Below, in pieces: positions 1 through 10,543 of a DNA stretch of 64,000 nucleotides. The first letter of the stretch is position 1; each line of letters begins with the position of its first letter. A model generated the notes under the pieces. The model was not told the DNA's origin. It saw only the letters and a list, made by a program, of their open reading frames with translations, and searched no databases. This DNA comes from Cheiracanthium punctorium (Eukaryota; Arthropoda; Arachnida; Araneae; Cheiracanthiidae). The stretch lies in the NCBI GenBank assembly GCA_038373885.1, contig JAWZYV010001774.1, positions 372,001-436,000 of the forward strand. Direction: 5' to 3'. A program made the translations under genes and the position numbers.

Positions 1-877
1 TAAAAAAAAACAATACTTTAAGTAGTTAAAGTACAAAAAATAAATTCCACTTTATAATGGGTAAATGGGTATGCTCTAAGCTTCGGTCCTAGGCTTATTA
101 TTAATGTTTAGCATTTTCAACTGCGACTATAAAATACATGCCGTATTTATAATATAGTTATCATAAATATTTTCTAGTTGAAAACAAAAAATTAAATTAA
201 TCATCATTTGTTTTTTAAGTTTTTAATTAACTGTGTATGACATTCCAGTTCAAAATTTGTCTATCGATTTTAACCCATTATCATCCGATGGAGCCGAAAC
301 TTTGCACGCATGTGAAATTTCGGTGACTCTAAATATTGCTTTCTTTAATTTTTCAATATTTTTTTTTAACTATCAAATATCTTCCCCCAATCCCCCCCCC
401 CCAAAAAAAGTGTTATCGCACATGTATGAGCTCATATCTTTTTAATTATTGGTCAGCAATTTTTTAGCATTGCATACTCGGAAAGTTTCGATTCCAAAAA
501 AAGATAAAATCGGTTATCCCTAGCTTAAATTTCTAATTTTTAGTGATTTTTCGAAAGAAGATAAATTATTGTTTCCTATTTCTTTTACATCGTGACAACC
601 AACAACAATTATATATTCTAGGAAATTTCACTGAATACAGAGTGTCCTTTCCTAAATCATTTAAATGAAGAACGGCTGAAAAATATAAAATATTTAATTT
701 TTGACAAATTTTTCAATCTCAAGCTGTAGAATAAAGCGGTTCAATCTTTTCTCTTTTAAAATGAGAAATATTCTTATCAGACTGAACACTTTTTGATTTG
801 GGGGTGGGGGGCGGCAATCTATAAAGCAGGTGTATTTGAATGTCCTACTGCAATACCAGCTACTGAGCCGCAATCTG
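1..877. other. AT-rich non-coding DNA
   Basis: No gene or repeat boundary recognised. It holds a C-run near 390-402, a G-rich patch near 798-814 and many A/T runs. Open frames here are short and have no recognisable domain. Confidence 0.6.
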
Positions 878-1118
878 ATTCAGTGCGGCCCAACCAGTGG
901 CTGAGCGCATAGCACTCTAAACTGGGAGACGGAAGGTGCCTGGTTCAAAACCAGGTCGCGTCCGCCAACCTAACCGTTAGGAATTTTCCGTGGTTTCTTC
1001 CAAAACTTAGCGTAAATGGGGGTTAGAATCCCTTAGAAAGACCCCCCAAGGGGAGCACCCACACCCATCGGCATAGATCCCACTTGTAGATAATTGGCCG
1101 TAATCCCCCAACCCAACC
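878..1118 (+). repeat. tRNA-derived SINE
   Basis: The head resembles a tRNA: a GGCTGAGCGCATAG A-box-like stretch, then a perfect T-arm, CCTGG-TTCAAAA-CCAGG (B box GGTTCAAAACC). It is followed by a body containing GTTAGAATCCCTTAGAAAG and a tail of repeated CCCAACC units near 1107-1122. The order pol III head, body, short-repeat tail is the SINE layout. A related body fragment lies at 34895-34930. The exact 5' edge is uncertain. Confidence 0.7.
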
Positions 1119-1198
1119 CAACTAATTGATTCCGGATAGGAAAAAGGCATAGGGACTCTCTGCACCTGTATTTTTTTGGATAAAATATAGTGAGCAAA

Positions 1199-1440
1199 TT
1201 AAAACAATGCAAAAAAATCTAGGAATTTTTCTTGGGAATAATGGACAGTTGAGGGCCCTAAAATTCCAAGGAATGTTGCATGAAAATACCAGGAACTTTA
1301 TTGAACAGCCCAGGAAAGATCCACTGAATTGCATATTGTTCAGTAAAGTTCTTGGTATTTTCGTGCAACTTTCCTTGGAATTTAGGGCACCTCAGCTGCC
1401 TATTATTTTCAAGGAACACTACTGGAATTTTTTTTAATTT
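1199..1440. repeat. Fold-back (long inverted repeat) element
   Basis: The left arm (about 1217-1305) and the right arm (about 1338-1432) are imperfect reverse complements over roughly 90 bp. They share ATTCCAAGGAA, GCATGAAAATACCA and AGGAACTTTA with their complements, around a loop of about 30 nt. A poly-T run follows at 1433-1458. There is no coding potential. It is most simply a fold-back MITE. Confidence 0.65.
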
Positions 1441-1857
1441 TTTTTTTTTTTTTTTTTTACAATTCTAGTCATTTTTAAGTGAACTGCCTGTTTTTTAAGG
1501 TCGTGAGACCACTATTCGGTTAATTGACGGGTTGAACGAAACAGTAAAGTTTTCAAAGGGAAATGTATACTTTCTGTATAGTATTTGTAAGTCTAACTTA
1601 TCCTAATTTCCAAGGAACGTTTCTGGATATTTTTACAGTGAAATACGGAATTAAAGCATCAATTACTTATAAACTAAAAGTATTCGTATTATAGTTTAGA
1701 TTATGGTCCAATGCTGTGAAGAGGAAAGGGAGTCCCCAAAGAAAAGATTGTTCAAAAACGCTTTCTAATCTAGAAGCAATCCTGAAACTATGAACAATGT
1801 CTCTTGAACAGATATTTACATATAGTTTTTTTCTTTCTGAAAACCGAATTTGGAGGC
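1441..1857. other. AT-rich spacer
   Basis: Poly-T run, then unremarkable AT-rich sequence. The stretch at 1608-1635 (TTTCCAAGGAACG) resembles the arms of the preceding fold-back element, so it may be a fragment of the same family. Confidence 0.45.
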
Positions 1858-1918
1858 CCCTTAAAAATATGAGGCCCGAGGCGCGCGCCTCATGCGCCTA
1901 TTGGGAAATCCGCCACTG
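1858..1918 (-). repeat. hAT-like transposon terminus
   Basis: Read on the minus strand this starts CAGTGGCGGATTTCCC and runs into an alternating GC block (GGCGCGCGCC). This is typical of hAT ends, which begin CAG(T/A)GGCG. The opposite end is not visible in the window and no paired 8-bp duplication was found, so this is probably one end of a decayed or truncated copy. Confidence 0.45.
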
Positions 1919-3994
1919 TCTCCCCCTTTTGGCAAGCCAGCGTATAGCCAGGGGGATATAGGGATTCCCCCCCCCGACACTTTGGCATAAATTTAACGTT
2001 AGCTGTTAGACTTTTGTCTTGCAGAAATTTCAATTGTTCGGTATAATGCAAATCAATCAAATAACGTTTGCCATTATAAAAATGTATTATTGTAATAAAA
2101 TTGCTAGTTATAAATCTTTTATACATTCTTATAAGAAAAACGAAAGAACTAACGGAAAACTGTAAGCCTCTAATCGTTAACGACCGCTTTTCGAGATGGT
2201 GGAGTTCTTTGTTTCTTAACACTAAATAAAATACATTCAGGTGTTCTAATTCTAGTCCTATGTTCATATTTATTCTATTCATTAAAAAGTATCTCTCCTC
2301 TTTTAAAAACCTTTTTAATAAAACATAGCTCTAATAAATACACACAAACTCCGCATATCGTGTACTCTTATACAAAAGATATCCAAAGAAAAATACTGAA
2401 AAGAAAAATTAATAAATCCCGTTCAAATTTTAACTAAATAGAAATTGTAAAATATTATTTATATACAATTATCATACAAACATGAAACATGCCAATTGAA
2501 GAAATTCATTATTGAAGAAATCAATTCACAAAATTATACATCAGCTCACATACATAGATTGTAGGTCTATTCAGGGACGTAGAAAGTAGGGGAGCTGGGG
2601 GAGCTGTGGCTGAAATATTTCCCTGAAATATTTTAAACGGGCTCAGTACACCCGTGAGAAATTCTCCCATGTTTATGGTACATTGTTTACCTCAAACCTG
2701 ATTTCAAAAATATAGTCTACTTTTTCTAGGAAATTCACACAATATACCGCAAAGAGTCAAAAGCCAAGAGCCAAAAGAGCAGCTCTCCATATGTATTCGA
2801 TACTTGGCTAAATATTTGTTTTTCGCATAGTTGGTAAAAAATAAGAAAAATTACCCAGCCTGGACACTCCGACTTGCCTAACTATACAGTCATATTTTGA
2901 AAGATTTATTACACCGAACATTTAAATTCATGTACTAAATAAAGCTCTTTTTTTGCGGGGGGGGGAGAGATAAAGGAGATAAAAGTGATTTAAAACGGGG
3001 ACTGTTTAAGAGAACTCTTCCCGAGTGGTCTTTAAAAAGGAAGATAATAAACAACTACTCTTATGTTTTTCAAGTAGTTTATTCTAGCTATCGCACTTTA
3101 AAATAGAATTAATAAAAGAATAACTGTAAATTTAAAAATTACTCTCCATGACAACAATTAAAGACATTATTTAAATAATGGTATCTCTTGTAAAAGTAAT
3201 ATTTTATCACATTATTCACGCAATTTTAATTTTCCTATTAAAATTCTTTAAAACTTTAATGTTTAAAAATTTTTTACTCAGAAAAAACTGAAATTAATTA
3301 AATAAAAACTTTTACTTTTTAATATATCTGCTGCAAGTACAAAACATGCGTTCACTATTTCAAGTTTTGTAAAAAAATAAATGCAATAGTTGATTCTTCA
3401 ATTGACAGGAAAAAAAATTTCAATAGGCTAATTATGAACTTATTGATTCATCATGTATGATTTATTTAAAAAACAATGAAAGAAAAGGAAATTAAAAAAA
3501 ATGTGTGAATCTCGTCTTGTGAGTCGATTGTGTAAAGCCTCAAAATCCTTATTTGTTATATTACCTCGATCCTTCATTACCTAAGAAATTAATAAAATAA
3601 ATAAACAGCTCTTCATATATTTTAGCATAATATGTGTTTAAAAAGTAATAATATTTGACACAAACTGGAATTCAAAAAAAGGTAATTTAATGTATTTGTT
3701 ATCATTGACTACATTGTAGTTGCCAGTAATAATAAACTTATGATATAGTTTTAAATAATCTTTATAAGTTGGATCATTACATCTTGTATACATGCAAGTA
3801 CGATTGTCTATGTTTAGAAAATTCTTGGCTAATTTTAAATAAAAACCACTTCAACCATCTGCTAGATTATACTTGAAAGATCTTTTTATATTAAGATTTT
3901 TACTGATAATAAATTATGAACCACGTCTGTGTGATTCCACCTCCTCTGTTGTGTAAAGTTATTTTGAAATAAGTAAAGTTTACCTCTTTGTTAA
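1919..3994. other. AT-rich non-coding DNA
   Basis: No recognisable gene. A start CAGGGACGTAGAAAGTAGG near 2572 looks like a class II element end without a partner. There is a G-run near 2957-2966. The rest is AT-rich and low in complexity. Confidence 0.5.
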
Positions 3995-4212
3995 TTTAGA
4001 GCCCCATATCAAGAGGATGAGCTTGAGATTCAGCACCCTCAAAGGTTTCTTTCGGTGCAACAGATTTTTCACCGGGTCCGGGCCCGTCCATACTATCAGC
4101 AGTCTTTGATGCTGCACGATCACCATCATCGGCTTTAATTTTTCTTCTCGAAGAAAGATAAAAACGTTTCACTTTGGGTTTTCTTTCTTTTTAAACTGGA
4201 CGAATTCATGAT
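3995..4212 (-). pseudogene. hAT (ZMYM1-type) transposase N-terminal relic
   Basis: The minus-strand frame from the ATG near 4210 reads MNSSSLKRKKTQSETF, then LSFFEKKN and a stop. A KRK...SFF start is typical of ZMYM1/TTF-finger hAT transposases. In the next frame an acidic, Ser/Pro-rich linker continues (SMDGPGPGEKSVAPKE) to a stop near 3998. This implies a one-base frameshift just after the start motif. No zinc finger or catalytic core follows, so only the N-terminal tail remains. Assignment rests on this short motif and is tentative. Confidence 0.4.
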
Positions 4213-4789
4213 CGTAAGAAACAAAGAACAAGAACCCAAAACTTAAACTTCTGCTTACAAATTAAAGGCATCCAACTTAAGTGAATTCACTGAACCATTC
4301 GAAATTCAGTTATACCACATCTAAGCTCCCAGCAGACCCTCTTTTTTATTGTTTGTTGTGTGTGTGTGCGGTGTATATTCACTATTTGAATACTGTGGCT
4401 TGTTTATCTCAAGAAAAGAAGAGTGGTGTGCTTGAAGACTACAATATAGGCAGTATATTTTCCGCTTTCCTTCATGACAATTTTGTTATCAGCTAATTGT
4501 AGCATGAATAGATTCTTTCTGAGGATATTCCGTTCCTTTGAGCTACAAGGGTGCGAATTACTCCCCTTTACATTGTCCGATTCGTCCATCCTAGCCCCAC
4601 AAATTCCCTATCAGAGACACGACTGAGATTTATTGCCTAAGGAGTCTCTATGACGGTGCTTGCTGGAAGCCTTTGATGATTTTATCTTGCGTCCTCCTTT
4701 TCAAGCCAACTATGGATACAAAGTTTAAAAAGATTTTTTTTTAAAGAAAAGACACTTTTTAGAGAATAAATTTGGAAAAAAAAGAAGCA
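4213..4789. other. Non-coding spacer
   Basis: No feature recognised apart from a short TG-rich tract near 4356-4371. Confidence 0.5.
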
Positions 4790-4952
4790 AAAGAGAAAAA
4801 ATGGGCCCTTTTTACAGAAAAAAATGGGCCCCTTAAATTGGTGGCCCATGGGCCCCACTCGCCCTGTAGATAAACGGACCCTGCTCATAGCGGCCCCTTA
4901 GCTCATAGGGGGGGTCCGGACCCCCTGGACCCCCCCCGTCGCTGCGCCACTG
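4790..4952 (-). repeat. GC-rich class II transposon terminus
   Basis: On the minus strand the end reads CAGTGGCGCAGCGACGGGG, followed by GGTCCAGGGGGTCCGGACCC and blocks of GGGCCC. Such ends recur in this window (for example at 20263) as hAT termini with 8-bp duplications. No mate was found here. The N-terminal hAT scrap at 3995-4212 has the right orientation to belong to the same element, but this is not proven. Confidence 0.45.
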
Positions 4953-5707
4953 AGTACAGTACAATCCATAGTTTTTGTCTAAAATATGCATTTAAAATGA
5001 ATATCGGACATTATGGAAATAAATTTTAGTGTTTAAAAATGTATGGCAATATTATGTTTTGACATAACAAGCATGAATTCATGCACCCAGTTTGCTAAAG
5101 AAATTTTTGCCGAATTTTTGACTGCTTTTAATTTTTATTGCAAATGAAAATAAATACAGTACCATTAAGAAATAGTAGTTATAGGATTCATTAAAGTAGA
5201 ATTAGGCTATATTACTTTCTTTTGCTTTATGAGAGTTATGGGGTGAACATTCTAATTTTTCGAATTTGAACTTTTTTCATGATTTTTCTGGGAAACTACA
5301 CGCAGAATTTTTTTAAAATATTTTTCCTGGCATAAGTAAATCTACATGGAGTTACAATCTTATTTTCAGCCCATTGTAAAAAAAAAATCATGCATTGTAG
5401 GGTTAAGACCAGCTATCCAATTTCATAAAAAAAAAGTGTAACATATGCATCGCATAACAGATTTGTACCTACATGTAATCAATCTAATACGTATGACTAT
5501 GGGATTCAAAAATAATCCAATAAATCAACTAAAAGAAAGACGTAGACCAATTGATGTAATCTGTACTTAGCAGCATAATTACTCAAATTGACAGTAAACA
5601 TGAGTGCAAAATGTAAATTTATGATAATTCCATTATGTTACCTAAAGCTTCTGCAATTTTTCTGTTTAACAATGTTAACGCTGTGTTTTGTTTAACTTCT
5701 GTTTAAC
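4953..5707. other. AT-rich non-coding DNA
   Basis: Nothing recognised. Confidence 0.5.
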
Positions 5708-5775
5708 AAAAATGTAATTGTAGAATTATTTAGTACAGTTTTATCTGTACTAAATAATTCTGCAATCATATTTTT
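5708..5775. other. Near-perfect 68-nt hairpin
   Basis: A 17-bp perfect stem (AGAATTATTTAGTACAG at 5722-5738 and its complement at 5745-5761) closes a 6-nt loop, TTTTAT. The pairing extends outward to 5708/5775 with about three mismatches, giving a stem of roughly 31 bp. Size and shape are compatible with a pre-miRNA-like hairpin or a tiny fold-back element. No coding frame is involved. Confidence 0.6.
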
Positions 5776-6213
5776 GAATTTTGCTTCAATCTAGAATCAG
5801 AACAGAAATCAAAAGCTGAAACAATACTTAATATCTAAACCAAAACTGAAAATTGAATTTAAAACTTACTTTGCTTCACTTATATTTTAGAACAGAGCTT
5901 ATTCTACATATACAATAAGTTTTGCTTCAATAATCTAAATCTAAATCTAAAACTGAAATAATAACTTTAAATCGAAACCCTTATTTCTATTTGATGTTAC
6001 CTTTGCTGAAAAACCAGTGTTTTATATATTATGTGAAACTCTTCATATTTTCTACCGTCCCATGTATTATTATAATAGTTTGAAAAGTTCAGAATTTTAT
6101 TAATTTGAACATAACTTTTATAAAATCAGAAACCTTCAGTGCCAATAAATATCAACTTAGACAGTCCTCATTTGAAATTAACCTGAGTGTTTGTTAATTT
6201 CACTTAAGTACAC
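5776..6213. other. AT-rich non-coding DNA
   Basis: A few ATCTAAA repeats near 5935-5955. Nothing else recognised. Confidence 0.5.
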
Positions 6214-6217
6214 TTGC

Positions 6218-6356
6218 CGATTTCAGGTGGTGGTTGGTCCCTCATCTGGAATCGGTTCAAAATTAGGGACCAACAATTAGAAGTCCAACCCCCTCGGGGG
6301 CACTGGCACCCCTCTTTCCATAGTCTATCCATGGACACGATAACAACAACAACAAC
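6218..6356 (+). repeat. SINE with (CAA)n tail
   Basis: It contains CATCTGGAATCGGTTCAAAA, with a B-box-like GGTTCAAAATT, then ATTAGGGACC and a tail of ATAACAACAACAACAAC. A second member at 57715-58010 shares ATCTGGAATTGGTT, AAAATTAGGGGACC and an AACAACAACA tail. This indicates a dispersed short element different from the one at 878. Termini are approximate. Confidence 0.6.
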
Positions 6357-7429
6357 CTGGCGCTTAAATAAAATTGTCTGTTCTGAACTAGAGCTGCTGA
6401 TTTTTATATGCGGTGAACAATACTTAAACCCAAAGAGAGCGTGCACCTGTTGCTACGTTCCAAACTGGAAGAGAAATTACAAAATAAGATATTTCGTAGA
6501 ATTAATACTATTGATTTGATTATTAGTTAATTATTCATTTAAAATTTTGACATAAACTTATAAACGCATACTACATACAAAATGATTTTATTTACATAAT
6601 AGGCTTTCCGAAAAATTATCGGCATTGCATTCTTACGATAGAGCAATTCAGGTCTTAATTTGCATAGGAGCTCATTGGAGATCCACCCCTGTACTTCTTT
6701 CAGGCATGAAAGCACGAAATAGCTAAAAAGACTGCTGCAGATCATACAGAACAAATAAATTATTATGCATTTAACACATTACCTGTTATTCTTTTATATC
6801 TATTTATTAAATTAACTAATATTCATTATATCACTGTATTCAGTATAACTAAATTCATTAAACCAATTTAAATATTAAATCTCAAATGCATGAATGATGT
6901 TGAAAAAGACTGAATTCAGTCAAAAGACCGAAAACTTTCATGCTTGCTCTTTTTTCTCGATAAATTTTTAGATATAAGGCAAAACCGAGAAAAGCTCAGG
7001 AATACAGTGCTCCGAAGCCCAACACTAGTACATTAATACCAAAATTTTCCCCTTTTCAAGCACAAACTGATTTTAGCAGACAGACAAATCAGACTTGCTT
7101 CACCTCGAACAGTTTAAGAGTCCTGAGACCACCAGATTTTGGGTGTTTCCGTTATAATGTTTATATTTCTTTCTGCTAATTTCCGACTATTTAATTTCAT
7201 ATCACTGTTCTGTGAAATAATAAAATTATGTGTAATAATTATTATATGGGAAAATCTTTAAATTATCGGTACTTTAATTAAATGTGCCACCAACCCCCAT
7301 ATTGCAGGGGTTTACAGTTCGCTACTGAGTATGAACATAAGAATATTAAGGCTCCAGCACCTTTTTTTTGCTAGAAATTACGCCCTGGAGCAATTAAATG
7401 TTTTCTCATTAAAAAATTTCTTTCGTTAA
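6357..7429. other. AT-rich non-coding DNA
   Basis: No gene or clear repeat recognised. Confidence 0.45.
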
Positions 7430-7925
7430 TTTCCAAAAAGTTACAGTTTTTGTATATAACCCACGTACAAAAATATCCCCAATCAGTAAAATGTGCTTCC
7501 TTTGCTAATGAGGTAATGTATAAAATTTGAGAATGACATCCTGAAAAATGTCAAATATATGACTATAAATAGGTACTGACTCAAACCACTTTTCAATAGC
7601 TCTTGAAGGGAAAAAATAATGTCGAGCAATCACCTTTTAAGGGTCATACCGATATTATGAAAGAATATTCCCCTATAACAGTAAACATTTACATTCAGAT
7701 TCAAGTATAGACCCCAATCATGTTTGTTTATAGATATCTCATAAGACATTATATGATGAAAGGCTGAAACTTTACACATCGCCTCATTTGTGCATGGGGT
7801 ACATTTTAATTACTGGGAATTTTTTTGTATGGTAGTTGTATGCAAATTTAAAAAGTGTAACTCGTTGAAAATTAATAATAAGGAATTTTTTCTTAACGTA
7901 GCCCTCTTTTAAACCTTATTTCAAG
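7430..7925. repeat. Degenerate relative of the 51441 mariner-type fold-back element
   Basis: It shares ordered blocks with 51600-52160 and 61250-61700: GTAAAATGTGC near a TAATGAGGTAATGTA, AAACCACTTTTCAATAGCTC followed by GAAGGGAAA, GGGGTACATTTTA, and AATTTAAAAAGTGTAACT followed by TTGAAAATTAA. The terminal CAGGGTGTCC is not seen at either side, so the ends have been lost. Confidence 0.55.
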
Positions 7926-7946
7926 CATTTTTTTGGGGGGACACTG

Positions 7947-7967
7947 TGCGTGCGTGCGTGCGTGCGT

Positions 7968-8023
<56 letters not shown>
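7947..8023. repeat. (TGCG)n(TG)n microsatellite
   Basis: Several tetranucleotide TGCG units grade directly into more than 25 TG dinucleotides. A compound microsatellite of alternating purine-pyrimidine, likely to be length-polymorphic. Confidence 0.9.
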
Positions 8024-8024
<1 letters not shown>

Positions 8025-8789
8025 ATATACAATTTACAAACACTAACATTTTTACCTTCTTGTATCTCTCTATTCTAAAAAAAAGTAACGGCCGCTGTCA
8101 ATAGCTTGTTTGGCTATCTTCTCCTAAACCGTGGGGATTTGAATTTCGAGAAACATGTCCACGGATTTGGAAAATTCCGATGAACCTGATAAGCTGAAAC
8201 TAATTGTAACTGATTTTAAAAGCGCAATCTTGGCATTAGGTACGATCTGACAAAAAAGGTATTTTTCCAAGCAGGGTGAATCTAAACCGCGAATTCAAAA
8301 ATATTAGAACCTAATTTCTAGAAAATTAAAATGCAGATTATTTTAAAGCCGGTTTGGTCCAGCTGGAGTATTTGCTACCAGTAGAAATATTTGGTGGCGT
8401 TAACTGTGCCATTATAGCAGTTATAGTACACTTTGGATATGAGTCTCACCTCGTGGGTTTGTTCATCTCAAGATCGGCCGTTTGAAAAACCCAGTCAAGC
8501 ACGTGGATCCTGCTCGAAGAAAGCGCTGTCATCTCTACGTTCATCGACATGGCATTTCTCCTTGCCGTCCCCAATCTTTTTCTTTTTTTTTCGGTTAGAA
8601 CGGGATTTAGAGCCGCCTCCGCAGCATTGTTCTACTGAGCCCTTTGTGAGCGTGCAAAGGCCCAAAGGAACGTTGCGGGCACATAGCCAACAAGTCAGCG
8701 CCTCGCCGCCCGCCTTTTCTGTTTTTACATACATTCTTTCCTTTTCTGCTATCCACACATTCGTTCGAGTCAGACTTCACTACGCCGTC

Positions 8790-9010
8790 ACGTGCAAGGA
8801 TTACTTTGCCACGTGCAACCAGCCTCTCCTGCACCTGTAAGAACATTATTTAAAATGTGTTTCACCTCGTGCTAGGCCTATTTTAGCCCTATTTGCCACG
8901 TGCCTGGACCTTTAAGGACATTGTTTACAACGTGATTCGCCACGTGCAAGGATTATTTTTGCCACGTACTAGGACTATTTTGTCACGGGCTACCAGCTTC
9001 ACTTACACTT
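8790..9010 (+). repeat. CACGTG-rich subrepeat block (first copy)
   Basis: Within about 220 bp, short degenerate units of about 25-35 bp repeat a scheme in which a CACGTGC or near match is followed by CTAGG, CTGGACC or AAGGATTATTTT. The same block recurs at about 9345-9510, 10480-10720, 10830-10975, 11960-12190 and 20014-20262. By eye there are about twenty CACGTG hexamers in 8065-12319 and six in 20014-20262, against roughly one expected per 4 kb. CACGTG is the palindromic E-box; function here is unknown. Confidence 0.75.
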
Positions 9011-10057
9011 GTAAGGACTATTTTGCAACGTTTGAATTTCAAGAAACATGTCCACGGATTTGGAAAATTCCGAGGAACCTGATAAGATGACTTAAATTTC
9101 GAAAATCGAATTCTTTTAGAAGATATTAATAAAAAACAGAAAAAATAAAACATAACGGTTGCCAGATTTGGCATAAAACCATTCATTCCTTTGCAACAAA
9201 GCAATTCCAAGTATGTAGAATTGCGTGAAATTGACAGATATGAAATAGAATTACACCCTTTTTACGCCAAATTAAAAAGTATTTGAAATAAATAACTCAA
9301 AGTGTGTTACACAAAGTTGGCATTTTTCAAATATTAAGTTCGCTCTCTCCTGCACCTGTAAGGACATTATTTACAACGTGTTTCACCACGTGCTAGGCCT
9401 ATTTTAGCCCTATTTGCCACGTGCCTGGACCTTTAAGGACATTGTTTACAACGTGATTTGCCACGTGCAAGGATTATTTTTGCCACGTACTAGGACTATT
9501 TTGCAACGTTTGAATTTCAAGAAACATGTCCACGGATTTGGAAAATTCCGAGGAACCTGATAAGATGACTTAAATTTCGAAAATCGAATTCTTTTAGAAG
9601 ATATTAATAAAAAACAGAAAATATAAAACATAACGGTTGCCAGATTTAGCATAAAACCATTCATTCCTTTGCAACAAAGCAATTCCAAGTATGTAGAATT
9701 GCGTGAAATTGACAGATATGAAATAGAATTACACCCTTTTTACGCTAAATCAAAAAGTATTTGAAATAAATAACTCAAAGTGTGTTACACAAAGTTGGCA
9801 TTTTTCAAATATTAAGTTCGCTTATACAACAGGGGTTTAGAATTAGCGATTATTCGTTTTTCCAAAACAGAAGAACTAATTGTAACTGATTTTAAAAGCG
9901 CAATCTTGGCATTAGGTACGATCTGACAAAAATGGTATCTTTCCCAGCACAGTGAATATAAACGGCGAATTCAAAAATATTAGAACCTAATTTCTTGAAA
10001 ATGAAAAATAATTAAAATGCAGATTATTTTAAAGCCGGTTCGGTACAGCTGGAGTAT

Positions 10058-10543
10058 TTGCTACCAGTAGAAATATTTGGTGGCGTTAACTGTGCCATTA
10101 TGGCAGTTATAGTACACTTTGGATATGAGTCTCCCCTAGTGGGTTCGTTCATCTCCAAATCGGCCGTTTTGAAGTTCCCAGTCAAGCTCTTGGATCCTGC
10201 TCGAAGAAAGCGCTGTCATCTCTACGTTCATCGACACGGTATTTCTCCTTGCCGTCCCCAATCTTTTTCTTTTCGGTTAGAACGGGATTTAGAGCCGCCT
10301 CCGCAGCATTGTTCTACTGAGCCCTTTGTGAGCGTGCAAAGGCCCAAAGGAACGTTGCGGGCACATAGCCAACAAGTCAGCGCCTCGCCGCCCCCCTTTT
10401 CTGTTTTTACATACACTCTTTCCTTTTCTGCTATCCACACATTCGTTCGAGTCAGACTTCACTACGCCGCGACATGCAAGATTACTTTGCCACGTGCTAG
10501 GTTTATTTTTGTCACGTGCAAACAGCCTCTCCTGCACCTGTAA
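10058..10543 (+). other. Repeat-borne open frame, probably not a gene
   Basis: A 161-codon stop-free frame, opening with TTG, lies inside one array module. The copy at 11551-12009 is 152 codons (ATG) and the copy at 8380-8840 is only partly open. The five base differences I compared between the 10.1 and 11.6 kb copies all change the amino acid (Phe/Ile, Leu/Val, His/Gln, Pro/Ser, Arg/Cys), and a 27-bp deletion keeps frame by chance. That is the pattern of unconstrained DNA. No domain is recognised. It is listed because the frame is unusually long for this window. Confidence 0.35.

Noticed and set aside
4700..4952. Pairing the 4952 terminus with the 1918 terminus as one transposon
   Set aside because: Both ends point the same way (both read CAGTGGCG on the minus strand), so they cannot be the two ends of one element.
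8495..8846. Minus-strand frames repeated in each array module
   Set aside because: Same non-coding modules as the plus-strand frames; no domain and no sign of constraint.
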